A stretch of DNA of 35,511 nucleotides from an uncultured Acidobacteriota bacterium (GTDB taxonomy: Bacteria; Acidobacteriota; Vicinamibacteria; Fen-336). Position 1 is the stretch's first letter. Every line of letters starts with the position of its first letter. A program made the translations under genes and the position numbers. Below, piece by piece: positions 15,500 to 23,869 of the stretch. The stretch is taken from NCBI GenBank assembly GCA_902826455.1, contig CADEEV010000046.1:1-35511 (forward strand). Reading direction: 5' to 3'. Below the pieces are notes generated by a model, which saw only the letters and a program-made list of their open reading frames with translations, did no database searches and was not told where the DNA came from.

Positions 15500-16459
15500 A
15501 TGCCCAACAAAGAACGCTACAGGATCGTCATTCTCGGCTCGGGGCCCGCCGGATTGACGGCAGCGCTCTATGCGTCACGCGCGAATCTCGAGCCCCTGGT
15601 GGTCGAAGGCGGGGGCGGCGACGACCCCACGGACATCCCCGGCGGCCAGCTCATGCTGACCACCGACGTCGACAACTATCCGGGCTTTCCCGAAGGCATC
15701 CTCGGGCCCGAGCTCATGACGCGGATGCGCAAGCAGGTGGAGCGCTTCGGCGCCGAGTTCGCGACCGGCGCCCTCAAGGAAGTGAACCTGCGCGAGCGGC
15801 CCTTCTCCCTGAAGCTGGCCGAAGGCACCGTCCACTCCGACGTCCTCATCATCGCGAGCGGCGCGACGGCGCGCTGGCTGGGCCTGCCCGAGGAGCTGGA
15901 GTTCCGCACCAAGATCGGCGGCGTGTCGGCCTGCGCCACCTGCGACGGCTTCTTCTACAAGAACAAGGAAGTGCTCGTGGTGGGCGGCGGCGACACGGCC
16001 ATGGAGGAGGCGACGTTCCTCACGAAGTTCGCCTCGAAGGTCACGATCGTCCACCGCCGCGAGGAGCTGCGGGCCTCGAAGATCATGCAGGATCGCGCGC
16101 AGTCGAACCCGAAGGTGGCGTGGCTGCTCAACAGCGAGATCCAGCAGATCCTGGGCGGGGCCGGCAAGGGCGTGACGGGCGCGAAGATCCGCAACACGAA
16201 GACGGGCGCCGTGACCGAGGTCGCGGCCGGCGGCATCTTCATGGCGATCGGCCACGTGCCCAACACCGCGCCGTTCAAGGACCAGCTCGAGATGGACGAG
16301 AGCGGGTACCTGCTCACCCACGGCGGCACCACGGCCACGAGCCTGCCCGGCGTGTTCGCGGCCGGCGACGTGCAGGACCACCGCTACCGCCAGGCGATCA
16401 CGGCAGCCGGCAGCGGCTGCATGGCCGCGATCGACGCCGAACGGTTCCTCGACCACTAA
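15500..16459 (+). CDS. trxB: Thioredoxin reductase
   Basis: This 319-residue flavoprotein has the full low-molecular-weight thioredoxin reductase layout. The FAD motif GSGPAGLTAALYASRANL is followed by GGQLMLTTDVDNYPGF. The NADPH domain carries the redox pair C145-A-T-C148 followed by DGFFYKNKEVLVVGGGDTAMEEA and HRREELRAS. A C-terminal FAD motif is GVFAAGDVQDHRYRQAITAAGSGCMAA. It moves electrons from NADPH to thioredoxin in the cytoplasm. The ATG at 15500 is 7 bases after the shared -10 box and has no Shine-Dalgarno sequence, so the message is probably leaderless. The glycosyltransferase gene follows 3 bases after its stop. Confidence 0.97.
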   Translation: MPNKERYRIVILGSGPAGLTAALYASRANLEPLVVEGGGGDDPTDIPGGQLMLTTDVDNYPGFPEGILGPELMTRMRKQVERFGAEFATGALKEVNLRERPFSLKLAEGTVHSDVLIIASGATARWLGLPEELEFRTKIGGVSACATCDGFFYKNKEVLVVGGGDTAMEEATFLTKFASKVTIVHRREELRASKIMQDRAQSNPKVAWLLNSEIQQILGGAGKGVTGAKIRNTKTGAVTEVAAGGIFMAIGHVPNTAPFKDQLEMDESGYLLTHGGTTATSLPGVFAAGDVQDHRYRQAITAAGSGCMAAIDAERFLDH

Positions 16460-16462
16460 GGC

Positions 16463-17617
16463 TTGGCCCGCATCCTCTTTCTCGCGCCCCAGCCGTTCTT
16501 CGAGGTGCGCGGGACGCCGCTCGCGGTGCGTGCGATGGTCTCGACGCTCACGGCCGCGGGCCACGAGGTCGACCTCCTGTGCTATCCGCAGGGCGAGCCC
16601 GTCGCGCTGCCCCGGCTGCGGATCCTGCGCAGCCTGCGCCTGCCCGTGGGCCGCGTGAAGGCCGGCCCGACCCTCGGCAAGCTCCTGCTCGACGTCCCCT
16701 TCACCGTCGAGGCCGTGTGGCGTCTCGGCTTCGGCCGCTACGACGTCGTCCATGCGGTCGAAGAGGCGGCCCACCTGATCGCGCCGTTCGCGCGGCTCCG
16801 GGGCGTGCCGCTCGTCGCGGACGTGGACTCGTCGATTCCGGAGCAGCTGCGGGAGTCGGGCTTCGCCACGCGCGGACCGCTGCTCTGGCTGGCGGAAGCG
16901 CTCGAGGGCTTCGCGCTGCGCGGCTCGGCCGCGGTCGTGACCGTGTGCCGCAGCCTCACGGACGGGGTCAAGCGGCGCGTGCCGCAGGCGCGCGTGTTCC
17001 AGATCGAGGACCCACCGCTCGTGGACGGCTCCCATCCGCCGTCGTCCGCGGCGGTCGCGGCGCTGCGGCAGTCGCTCGGCCTCGCCGACGGACCGGTGGC
17101 GTTCTACTCGGGCAACTTCGAGGGCTACCAGGGCGTCCCGCTGCTCGTCGACGCCATGGCCCTCGTGCCCGAGCTCCAGCTCGTGCTGGTGGGCGGCGAA
17201 CCGGAACAGGTGGCGGCGCTGGGGGCGCGCGCGAACGCGAGCGGCGCGCGCTGCGTGTTCGCGGGCAAGCGGCCGCCCGGGGAGCTGCCGGCGTTCCTGG
17301 CCCTGGCCGACGTGCTGGTCTCGCCGCGCTCGAAGGGCGTCAACACGCCGTTCAAGATCTACACCTACCTCGCCTCGGGCAAGCCCCTGGTGGCGACGCG
17401 CATCGTCACGCACACGCAGCTCCTCGACGATTCGCTGGCCGTCCTGACGGACGTCTCTCCGGCCGGCCTCGCCGCGGGCCTGCGCTTCGTCCTCCAGCAC
17501 GCGGAGGACGCCCGGGCCCGGGCCGCGCGCGGCGTCGCCCTGCTCGAGCGCGAGTTCAGCGCGGAACGCTACGCGGAGAAGGTACGGGCCGCCTACGCGG
17601 CGATCCTGAAAGCCTGA
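16463..17617 (+). CDS. GT4-type glycosyltransferase
   Basis: This 384-residue protein has two Rossmann-like halves. The N-terminal half has the opening ARILFLAPQPFFEVRGTPLAVRAMV of GT-B enzymes; the C-terminal half has VAFYSGNFEGYQGVPLLVDAM and a sugar-nucleotide site region SPRSKGVNTPFKIYTYLASGKPLVAT. The last motif replaces the usual Glu-rich EX7E by a shorter FKIYTYLASGKP form, seen in some GT4 subgroups. It should move a sugar from a nucleotide donor, probably at the inner face of the membrane, to a lipid or surface glycan. Start is TTG at 16463, three bases after trxB. The C-terminal neighbour, on the other strand, is a polyprenol-sugar transferase. Confidence 0.85.
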   Translation: MARILFLAPQPFFEVRGTPLAVRAMVSTLTAAGHEVDLLCYPQGEPVALPRLRILRSLRLPVGRVKAGPTLGKLLLDVPFTVEAVWRLGFGRYDVVHAVEEAAHLIAPFARLRGVPLVADVDSSIPEQLRESGFATRGPLLWLAEALEGFALRGSAAVVTVCRSLTDGVKRRVPQARVFQIEDPPLVDGSHPPSSAAVAALRQSLGLADGPVAFYSGNFEGYQGVPLLVDAMALVPELQLVLVGGEPEQVAALGARANASGARCVFAGKRPPGELPAFLALADVLVSPRSKGVNTPFKIYTYLASGKPLVATRIVTHTQLLDDSLAVLTDVSPAGLAAGLRFVLQHAEDARARAARGVALLEREFSAERYAEKVRAAYAAILKA

Positions 17618-17630
17618 GCGCGACCGCGGC

Positions 17631-18929
17631 TCACTGCGGCGGCGCCTCCTCGAAGGCGGGCCGCTCGACGACGCTCGCCACGACCGAGGCTCCGAGGATC
17701 AGGCCGAGCGCCAGGGCGAGAGCCCGGCGCCGGCCGTCGAGCGGGCGCCACGCGCCCTCGCGCCAGGCCGCGACCGCCCCGGCCGCGAACACGACCAGCA
17801 CCGGGACGATCGGCAGCCGATAGCGGGCGAAGCCGTGGGTCGCGACGTGGAGCAGCGTGTAGTACGCGACGAAGCCGAGCAGGAGCGCGGCGCGCCGGTC
17901 GAGCCGGGCCTGGGCGACGCCGGCCACGAACAGCGCGAGCAGCGCGAGGTAGGGCGCGACCAGGACGACGGCCGCGGCGCGGTAGGCCGACGGCCCCACG
18001 GCGCCGTAGGCCTCGCGGCGGATGTGGGCGAGGGCCAGGCTGTCGGCCTCCCAGAAGCGCGGCATCTCGGCCACGAGCTTCTCGAAGAGCCACGCGGGCT
18101 GACGCTCGGCGATCGCCTTCAGGCCCTCGCGCTGCCCCGTGCGGTACTTCTCGATGCGGCCCGGCACCCGGGCGTAGAGCGCGTAGACCTCTTCCCGCGA
18201 CAGCCGCGCGTTGCCCTGCCAGAGATTGAGGCCGCCGGCCGTCGAGACCGGCACGAACGCGCCGTACACGACGTAGTTGCGGACCGTCCACGGCACGACG
18301 ACCAGGAAGGCGACGAGCAGGAACGCGGCCGCACGACGCAGCGCCGCCGGGCGCTCGCGCGAGACGCCCAGCCACAGCGCCGCGACCGGCGCGAAGTAGA
18401 GCGCCGTCTCGCGGGTGAGGATCGCGAGGCCGTAGAGGAGCCCGGCCAGGAGCGCCGCGGTCCGGTCGCCGTCGCGGTCGGCGGCGATCAGGCGCTCGAA
18501 CGCCCACCACAGCAGGACGAGGAACACGGTCTCGGACCAGAAGTGGGTCGAGTACCAGACGAGGTCGGGATAGAAGGCGGTGAAGACTGCCGCGATTGTA
18601 CCGGCGCGTCGCCCGAACGTGGCGTCGGCGACACGGCCCACGGCGGGGATCAGGAGCGGGCTCAGCAGGACCTGGCACCACTTCACGGCCGTGAGGGTGC
18701 CGAACAGCGCGAGGGGCGCGGCGATGAAGTACGGGTACACCGGCGGGTAGAAGATGAGGCGCGTCGCGGTGGGCGAGAACCCGACGGCGGCGCTCGCCAC
18801 GTCCTGGCCCCACGCGGTCCAGGTGTGCTCGTCGCCCACGAGCCGTGCCGCGGGCTCGAGCAGCAGGAACGCGATCCGTGCCGCGAGCCCCGCGAGGGTG
18901 AGTCGCACGAAGCCTCGGGCGCGCTCCAT
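17631..18929 (-). CDS. Polytopic GT39/PMT/ArnT-like membrane glycosyltransferase
   Basis: This 432-residue protein has about ten membrane helices and belongs to the dolichyl/polyprenyl-phosphate-mannose-type transferases. The first large outer loop carries acidic residues (DEHTWTAWGQD) that match the catalytic Asp region of the family. Other marks are LTRETALYFAPVAALW and VPWTVRNYVVYG followed by PVSTAGGLNLWQGN, a typical region of this group. It probably moves a sugar from a polyprenyl phosphate onto a lipid or protein at the outer face of the inner membrane. The start is ATG at 18929, 15 bases after TATGGT. It converges with the GT4 gene with only 13 bases between stops and no visible terminator. 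Confidence 0.85.
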   Translation of the reverse strand: MERARGFVRLTLAGLAARIAFLLLEPAARLVGDEHTWTAWGQDVASAAVGFSPTATRLIFYPPVYPYFIAAPLALFGTLTAVKWCQVLLSPLLIPAVGRVADATFGRRAGTIAAVFTAFYPDLVWYSTHFWSETVFLVLLWWAFERLIAADRDGDRTAALLAGLLYGLAILTRETALYFAPVAALWLGVSRERPAALRRAAAFLLVAFLVVVPWTVRNYVVYGAFVPVSTAGGLNLWQGNARLSREEVYALYARVPGRIEKYRTGQREGLKAIAERQPAWLFEKLVAEMPRFWEADSLALAHIRREAYGAVGPSAYRAAAVVLVAPYLALLALFVAGVAQARLDRRAALLLGFVAYYTLLHVATHGFARYRLPIVPVLVVFAAGAVAAWREGAWRPLDGRRRALALALGLILGASVVASVVERPAFEEAPPQ

Positions 18930-18944
18930 CGGGGTCGTGCGGCG

Positions 18945-18964
18945 ACCATAACACGTGCTACAAG
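18945..18964. promoter_or_regulatory. Adjacent divergent extended -10 elements
   Basis: Leftward, TGT-TATGGT (18953-18945) has an extended -10 TGn and lies 15 bases before the membrane glycosyltransferase ATG. Rightward, TGC-TACAAG (18956-18964) also has TGn and lies 6 bases before the gph ATG, which would be leaderless. Divergent start codons are 41 bases apart. No -35 boxes are visible. Confidence 0.45.
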
Positions 18965-18970
18965 AACCCG

Positions 18971-19612
18971 ATGAAGCGCCTGGTGGTGTTCGATCTCGAC
19001 GGCACGCTGGTGGACTCCAGCACGGACATCGCGACGGCATTCGGCCGCACGATCGAGCGGCTCGCCCCGGGCACGCCGCCCCTCGACGTCGACACCGTGC
19101 GCGCGCTGATCGGCAACGGCGCGCGCAGCCTCGTGGAACGGGGCCTCGCGCGGCTCGGGCTCTCCCGGCCGGCCGAGAGCGTCCTGCCCGTGTTCCTCGA
19201 CGAGTACCGGAAGTGCCTCCTCGACACGACGCGGCTCTATGCGGGCACGGCCGACGCCCTCGGCGCCTTGCGCCCACGGGTCCTGGCGGTGCTGACCAAC
19301 AAGCCCGGGGACCTGTCGCGGGCCCTGGTCGACGGCCTGGGGGTCGGGAGCGCCTTCGCCCGCGTCCTCGGCAGCGGCGACGGTTTCGCGAACAAGCCCG
19401 ACCCGGCGGGCCTCGTGGAGCTGATGCGGGCCTTCGGGGCGTCGCCGGCCGAGACGCTCATGGTCGGAGACTCGCCGGTGGACGTGGCGACGGCGCGCGC
19501 GGCCGGCGTCGAGGTCGCGGGCGTCGGCTACGGCCTCGATCCCGAGCGTCTCGCCGAGGCCCGTCCCGATTTCACGGTGAGCCACCCGCGAGAGCTCGTC
19601 GAGTTGTGCTAA
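18971..19612 (+). CDS. gph: HAD-family phosphatase, phosphoglycolate phosphatase-like
   Basis: This 213-residue HAD hydrolase has motif I VFDLDGTLVDS (D8, D10), motif II VLTNKP, the motif III lysine in NKPDPAG and motif IV MVGDSPVDVATARAAG. The helical cap, with NGARSLVERGL, is of the phosphoglycolate phosphatase/PGMB type. Gph clears 2-phosphoglycolate formed during DNA repair; related enzymes act on other sugar phosphates, so the substrate is probable rather than certain. The ATG at 18971 has no Shine-Dalgarno sequence and sits 6 bases after an extended -10 box. It leads a rightward run ending with hemolysin III. Confidence 0.85.
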   Translation: MKRLVVFDLDGTLVDSSTDIATAFGRTIERLAPGTPPLDVDTVRALIGNGARSLVERGLARLGLSRPAESVLPVFLDEYRKCLLDTTRLYAGTADALGALRPRVLAVLTNKPGDLSRALVDGLGVGSAFARVLGSGDGFANKPDPAGLVELMRAFGASPAETLMVGDSPVDVATARAAGVEVAGVGYGLDPERLAEARPDFTVSHPRELVELC

Positions 19613-19640
19613 CCTGAATCCAGATCAGGACTTCCTGTCC

Positions 19641-21617
19641 ATGGCGAGCATTCTCATCTGGGGTCGGCTGCGTGACGTGATCGCGGGCGATCTTCCGCCT
19701 GGAATCCTGGCGAAGGAAGTCTCGAGCCTCGCGGAGCTCCAGTCCCAGCTCGACGGCCGCAGCGGCACCCTCGTGCTGGCCGAGCCCGAGCGGCTCGAGG
19801 CCGAGCGCTCCGCCCTCGAGGGCTGGCTCAAGAGCGGCGGAAGGCTGGCGGCTCTGTTCGTGGCCGTCTCCGAGGCCGACGTCGCCGACGACGTCCTCAA
19901 GCGCTTCCCGTTCCTCGACGACCTCATCTTCAAGCCGGTGACGCCGGGCCGCATGCGGCTGCGCCTCGACCGCGCCCTCGACACGATCCACAACCGGCGC
20001 GTCATCGCCCAGCTCGACCAGGCCCTCGCCCGCAAGAGCGAAGAGCTCCACGAGCTCAACAAGATCGGCGTCGCGCTCTCCTCGGAGCGCGACATCAAGA
20101 AGCTCCTCGAGCTGATCCTGCAGAAGAGCCGGGAGATCACGGCGGCCGACGCGGGCAGCCTCTACCTCGTCGAGCGCGGCAAGGACCCCCAGACCCGGAC
20201 CGACGACCTGCTCCGCTTCAAGCTCACCCAGAACGACTCGGTGCAGGTGCCCTTCGAAGAGTTCACGATGCCGCTCTCGGAGACCTCGATCGCGGGCTAC
20301 GTGGCGCTCTCCGGGCAGGTCGTCAACGTCACCGACGCCTACCACCTGCCGAGCGGCTCGCCGTTCAAGTTCCCGCGCTCCTTCGACGAGAAGTCGGGCT
20401 ACCGCACGAAGTCCATGCTGGTCGTGCCGATGCGCGACCACAAGGACGAGGTGATCGGCGTCGTCCAGCTCATCAACAAGAAGCGCGACGCCAAGACGGT
20501 CCTGCAGCCGGTCGCGCAGGTCGACGCCTCGGTGATCCAGTTCACCTCGGTCGACGAGGAGCTCGTGGGCTCCCTCGCCAGCCAGGCGGCGGTGGCCTTC
20601 GAGAACACGCTGCTGATCCAGAACATCCGCAACCTCTTCGAGTCCTTCGTCGAGGCCTCCGTCACCGCCGTCGAGTCGCGCGACCCCACCACCTCGGGCC
20701 ACTCCCGGCGCGTCGCGATCCTGACCTGCGGCCTCGCCGAGCGCGTGGACGCGAGCGAGCGCGAGCCGTTCCGCGACCACTCCTTCACCCGCGACCAGAT
20801 CCGCGAGATCAAGTACGCGAGCCTGCTCCACGACTTCGGCAAGGTCGGGGTGCGCGAGAAGGTGCTGATCAAGGGCAAGAAGCTCTACGTGGGCGAGTGG
20901 CTGCTCATCAAGCAGCGCCTCGCCTACATCAAGCGCACCCTCGAGGCCGAGCACTACCGGGCCAAGGCCGACCAGGTGATGCAGGGCGCGTCCCGGCAGA
21001 TGCTCGACGACATGGAGCGGGCCTTCGCCGCGCGCCTGGCGGAGACCGACGCGATCCTCAAGACGATCACCCAGGCCAACGAGCCCACGATCCTCGAGGA
21101 AGGCAGCTTCCGGGCCCTCATGGACCTGCCCAACCGCAGCTTCAACGACATGGACGGCAACCGTCAGCCGTACCTGACGCCCGACGAGGTGCAGGCCCTC
21201 TCGATCCGCCGCGGCAGCCTCTCCGAGAAGGAACGCCGGGAGATCGAGAGCCACGTCACCCACACCTACCGCTTCCTGGCCGAGATCCCGTGGACGGGCG
21301 AGTTCGCGCGCGTGCCCGAGATCGCCTACGCGCACCACGAGAAGCTCGACGGCACGGGCTATCCCCTGAAGCTCACGGCGGTGCAGATCCCGATCCAGTC
21401 CAAGATGATGACGATCTCGGACATCTTCGACGCGCTCGTGGCGTGGGACCGGCCCTACAAGAAGGCGGTGCCGGTCGAGAAGGCCCTCGACATCCTGCGT
21501 GACGAGGCGGGGCACGGCAAGCTCGACATGGCGCTCTTGTCCCTCTTCATCGACGCGAAGGTCTACGAGAAGACGCCGCGCCGCGAAGGCGCCGAAGCCG
21601 AAGTCGCGCGCAGCTAG
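19641..21617 (+). CDS. GAF-HD-GYP signalling protein with an expanded HD domain
   Basis: This 658-residue soluble protein has three parts. Residues about 1-120 form a receiver-like fold without a clear phosphoacceptor (ends in FLDDLIFKPVTPGRMRLRLDRAL). A GAF domain lies at about 145-330 (ALSSERDIKKLLELILQKSRE, ADAGSLYL, SIAGYVALSGQVVNVTDAY, VIGVVQLINK). The HD-GYP domain starts at about 340 (TSGHSRRVA), with H397-D398 and GKVGV, then HHEKLDGTGYP (GYP 573-575). HD-GYP enzymes hydrolyse cyclic di-GMP. HD and GYP are about 175 residues apart here against about 65 in RpfG-like enzymes, because of a helical insertion. ATG at 19641; AGGA lies 10 bases upstream within imperfect inverted repeats (19626-19640) that could fold over it. 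Confidence 0.88.
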   Translation: MASILIWGRLRDVIAGDLPPGILAKEVSSLAELQSQLDGRSGTLVLAEPERLEAERSALEGWLKSGGRLAALFVAVSEADVADDVLKRFPFLDDLIFKPVTPGRMRLRLDRALDTIHNRRVIAQLDQALARKSEELHELNKIGVALSSERDIKKLLELILQKSREITAADAGSLYLVERGKDPQTRTDDLLRFKLTQNDSVQVPFEEFTMPLSETSIAGYVALSGQVVNVTDAYHLPSGSPFKFPRSFDEKSGYRTKSMLVVPMRDHKDEVIGVVQLINKKRDAKTVLQPVAQVDASVIQFTSVDEELVGSLASQAAVAFENTLLIQNIRNLFESFVEASVTAVESRDPTTSGHSRRVAILTCGLAERVDASEREPFRDHSFTRDQIREIKYASLLHDFGKVGVREKVLIKGKKLYVGEWLLIKQRLAYIKRTLEAEHYRAKADQVMQGASRQMLDDMERAFAARLAETDAILKTITQANEPTILEEGSFRALMDLPNRSFNDMDGNRQPYLTPDEVQALSIRRGSLSEKERREIESHVTHTYRFLAEIPWTGEFARVPEIAYAHHEKLDGTGYPLKLTAVQIPIQSKMMTISDIFDALVAWDRPYKKAVPVEKALDILRDEAGHGKLDMALLSLFIDAKVYEKTPRREGAEAEVARS

Positions 21618-21624
21618 GCCCGCC

Positions 21625-22365
21625 TTGCCTCCTCTCGTGATCGCGCACCGGGGTGATTCCGCCCACCGCCCCGAGAACACCCTCGCGTCGTTCCGGAACG
21701 CCCTCGCGATCGGCGCGGAGTTCCTGGAGCTCGACGTGCAGCTCTCGCGGGACGGCGAGGCCGTGGTGCTCCACGACGGCACGCTCGAGCGGACCACGAA
21801 CGGGACGGGCCCGGTGGGCGCCCTCAGCCTCGCCGAGCTCAAGGGGCTGTCGGCCGGCTACCCGGAGCGCTTCGGCGACGCCTATCGCGACGAGCGCATC
21901 CCCGCCCTGGCCGAGGTGCTGGCCCTGGCCCGCGGGCGCGCCCGGGTGATGATCGAGTTCAAGAAGGAGTCGGTCCTGGACGACGGCATCCTCGAGGCCC
22001 GCGTCATCGCCGTGGTGCGCGAGGCCGGCATGGAGACGGAGGTCGTGCTGATCTCCTTCGAGCGACGGGCGCTCACCCGGCTGCGGACCCTCGATCCCGC
22101 GATCCGCCGCGGCCACCTGTTCTACCGCGCGACGCCCGAGGAGGTCGTCGCCGGGGCCCGCGAGGTCGAAACCGACCTGGTCATGCCCGAAAAGGGCATG
22201 CTCTCCGACGGGCTGATCTCCGCCTGCCGCGCGGCAGGCCTGAAACCGGCCACCTGGGTGGTCGACGATCCCGGCGAGCTTCTTGCACTGGAGCGGTTCG
22301 AGCTGTACGGGATCGGCTCCAATCGGCCCGGGGTGCTGTTGGACGCGATCCGCAAACGGGGGTAG
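21625..22365 (+). CDS. Glycerophosphodiester phosphodiesterase
   Basis: This 246-residue TIM-barrel enzyme matches the GDPD family. It has the catalytic IAHRGDSAHRPENT (H8, R9, E17), metal ligands in FLELDVQLSRDG (E35, D37), the second catalytic His in VVLHDGTLERTTNGTG (H50) and VMIEFKKES. It releases glycerol-3-phosphate and an alcohol from deacylated phospholipids. No signal peptide is seen, so it is cytoplasmic. I place the start at TTG 21625, 7 bases after the HD-GYP stop; GTG at 21637 would shorten the N-terminal strand. The zinc peptidase gene follows 4 bases after its stop. Confidence 0.92.
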   Translation: MPPLVIAHRGDSAHRPENTLASFRNALAIGAEFLELDVQLSRDGEAVVLHDGTLERTTNGTGPVGALSLAELKGLSAGYPERFGDAYRDERIPALAEVLALARGRARVMIEFKKESVLDDGILEARVIAVVREAGMETEVVLISFERRALTRLRTLDPAIRRGHLFYRATPEEVVAGAREVETDLVMPEKGMLSDGLISACRAAGLKPATWVVDDPGELLALERFELYGIGSNRPGVLLDAIRKRG

Positions 22366-22369
22366 AGCG

Positions 22370-23206
22370 ATGCGCTGGGAAGGCGGCCGGGAGAGCGGAA
22401 ACGTCGAGGACCGTCGCGGCATGCGGATGATCCCGGGGGGCGGCGCGGGCCTCGGCATCGGCGGCGCCCTGTTGATCCTGGTCTTCAGCCTGATCACCGG
22501 CAAGGACCCGCGCATGCTGCTGCAGCTCCTGAGCTCGGTCCAGGAGGCCGTCCCGCAGCAGGAGCAGCCTTCGGCGGGGCCGCCCAAGGACGAGCTGGGT
22601 CGCTTCGCGTCCGTGGTGCTGGCCGACACCGAGACCTCCTGGGGCGAGATCTTCCAGTCGGCGGGCGAGCGCTACCAGCAGCCGAAGATGGTGCTGTTCT
22701 CCGGGGCCGTGCGCTCGGCCTGCGGCACGGCGTCCTCGGCCGTGGGACCCTTCTACTGCCCCAGCGACCAGAAGGTCTACCTCGACCTGACGTTCTTCGA
22801 CGAGCTCGCGCGGCGCTTCGGGGCGCCGGGCGACTTCGCCCAGGCCTACGTCATCGCCCACGAGGTGGGACATCACGTCCAGAACGTGCTCGGCATCTCC
22901 GACCAGATCCACACGGCGCAGCAGCGCGCCCGCTCCGAGGCCGAAGCGAACGCGCTCTCGGTGCGCCTCGAGCTGCAGGCAGACTGCCTGGCCGGGGTGT
23001 GGGCCAAGCACACGAAGATCGAGCTCGAGGCCGGCGACGTGGAAGAAGGCCTGCGAGCCGCGGCGGCCATCGGCGACGACCGGCTGCAGAAGCTGTCCCA
23101 GGGCGAGGTGCAGCCCGAGTCGTTCACCCACGGCTCGTCGGAGCAGCGGGTCGAGGCGCTGCGCCGCGGCGTGCAGACCGGGGACGTCAACAGCTGCAGG
23201 ACCTAG
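22370..23206 (+). CDS. Neutral zinc metallopeptidase (YpfJ/UPF0042-unrelated, putative zinc peptidase family)
   Basis: This 278-residue protein matches the YpfJ-type putative neutral zinc metallopeptidases. It starts with MRWEGGRESGNVEDRRG, followed by one glycine-rich membrane helix (about residues 22-43), so the catalytic part is extracytoplasmic. The zinc motif is H164-E165-V-G-H168-H, with a downstream RLELQADCLAGVWA that supplies the third ligand (Glu). The segment SACGTASSAVGPFYCPSDQKVYLDL is highly typical and contains two cysteines. Substrate is unknown. Its last codons overlap the probable start of hemolysin III. Confidence 0.9.
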   Translation: MRWEGGRESGNVEDRRGMRMIPGGGAGLGIGGALLILVFSLITGKDPRMLLQLLSSVQEAVPQQEQPSAGPPKDELGRFASVVLADTETSWGEIFQSAGERYQQPKMVLFSGAVRSACGTASSAVGPFYCPSDQKVYLDLTFFDELARRFGAPGDFAQAYVIAHEVGHHVQNVLGISDQIHTAQQRARSEAEANALSVRLELQADCLAGVWAKHTKIELEAGDVEEGLRAAAAIGDDRLQKLSQGEVQPESFTHGSSEQRVEALRRGVQTGDVNSCRT

Positions 23207-23865
23207 TCGATTCCCAGGGTCGTCGCCTCGTCCTCGACCGCTCCCAGTCCCTCGGGGAGGAGATCGCGAACGCCATCAGCCACGGCGTCGGGTTCGTGGC
23301 GGCGGCGATCGGCGCGCCGTTCCTGATCGCCCACGCCGCCCGCCAGGGGACGACCTCCACCGTCGTGGGCGCGAGCGTGTTCTCGGCGACGATGCTGATC
23401 CTGTACCTCGCCTCGACGCTGTACCACGCCCTGCCGCCGAGCCGCGCCAAGCACGTCTTCCGCATCCTCGAGCACAGCGCGATCTTCCTGCTCATCGCCG
23501 GCACCTACACCCCGTTCACGCTGGGGGTCCTGCGGGGACCGTGGGGATCGACGCTGCTGAGCCTCGTCTGGACGCTGGCGCTCGTGGGAATCCTCCTGAA
23601 GGTGCTCGGGGGCGTCCGCTATCCCATCGTGTCGACGGCGCTCTACGTCGGGATGGGCTGGCTCGTGGTGATTGCCGTGCAGCCCCTGTCGGTGAAGGTG
23701 GCCCAGGCCGGGCTGTGGTGGCTGATCCTGGGCGGCCTCGCCTACACCCTGGGCGTGATCTTCTTCGCCATGAAGGGCCTGCGGTACTCCCACTTCATCT
23801 GGCACCTGTTCGTGCTGGCCGGCACCGCGTGCCACTTCTTCGCGGTGCTGTGGTACGCGGGCTGA
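23194..23865 (+). CDS. Hemolysin III / PAQR-family membrane protein, non-canonical start
   Basis: The product is about 223 residues with seven membrane helices and the family marks GEEIANAISHGVG, LYLASTLYHALP, FRILEHSAIFLLIAGTYTPFT and a final HFIWHLFVLAGTACHFFAVLWY. The conserved Ser, His and Asp/Glu residues form the metal site of PAQR proteins. The role in bacteria is uncertain despite the name. No ATG, GTG or TTG lies in frame at a sensible place: the nearest are a GTG at 22999, deep inside the peptidase gene, and a GTG inside the first helix. I therefore mark CTG at 23194, which overlaps the peptidase stop, as the most likely start; this is tentative. Confidence 0.8.
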   Translation: MQDLVDSQGRRLVLDRSQSLGEEIANAISHGVGFVAAAIGAPFLIAHAARQGTTSTVVGASVFSATMLILYLASTLYHALPPSRAKHVFRILEHSAIFLLIAGTYTPFTLGVLRGPWGSTLLSLVWTLALVGILLKVLGGVRYPIVSTALYVGMGWLVVIAVQPLSVKVAQAGLWWLILGGLAYTLGVIFFAMKGLRYSHFIWHLFVLAGTACHFFAVLWYAG

Positions 23866-23869
23866 GGTC

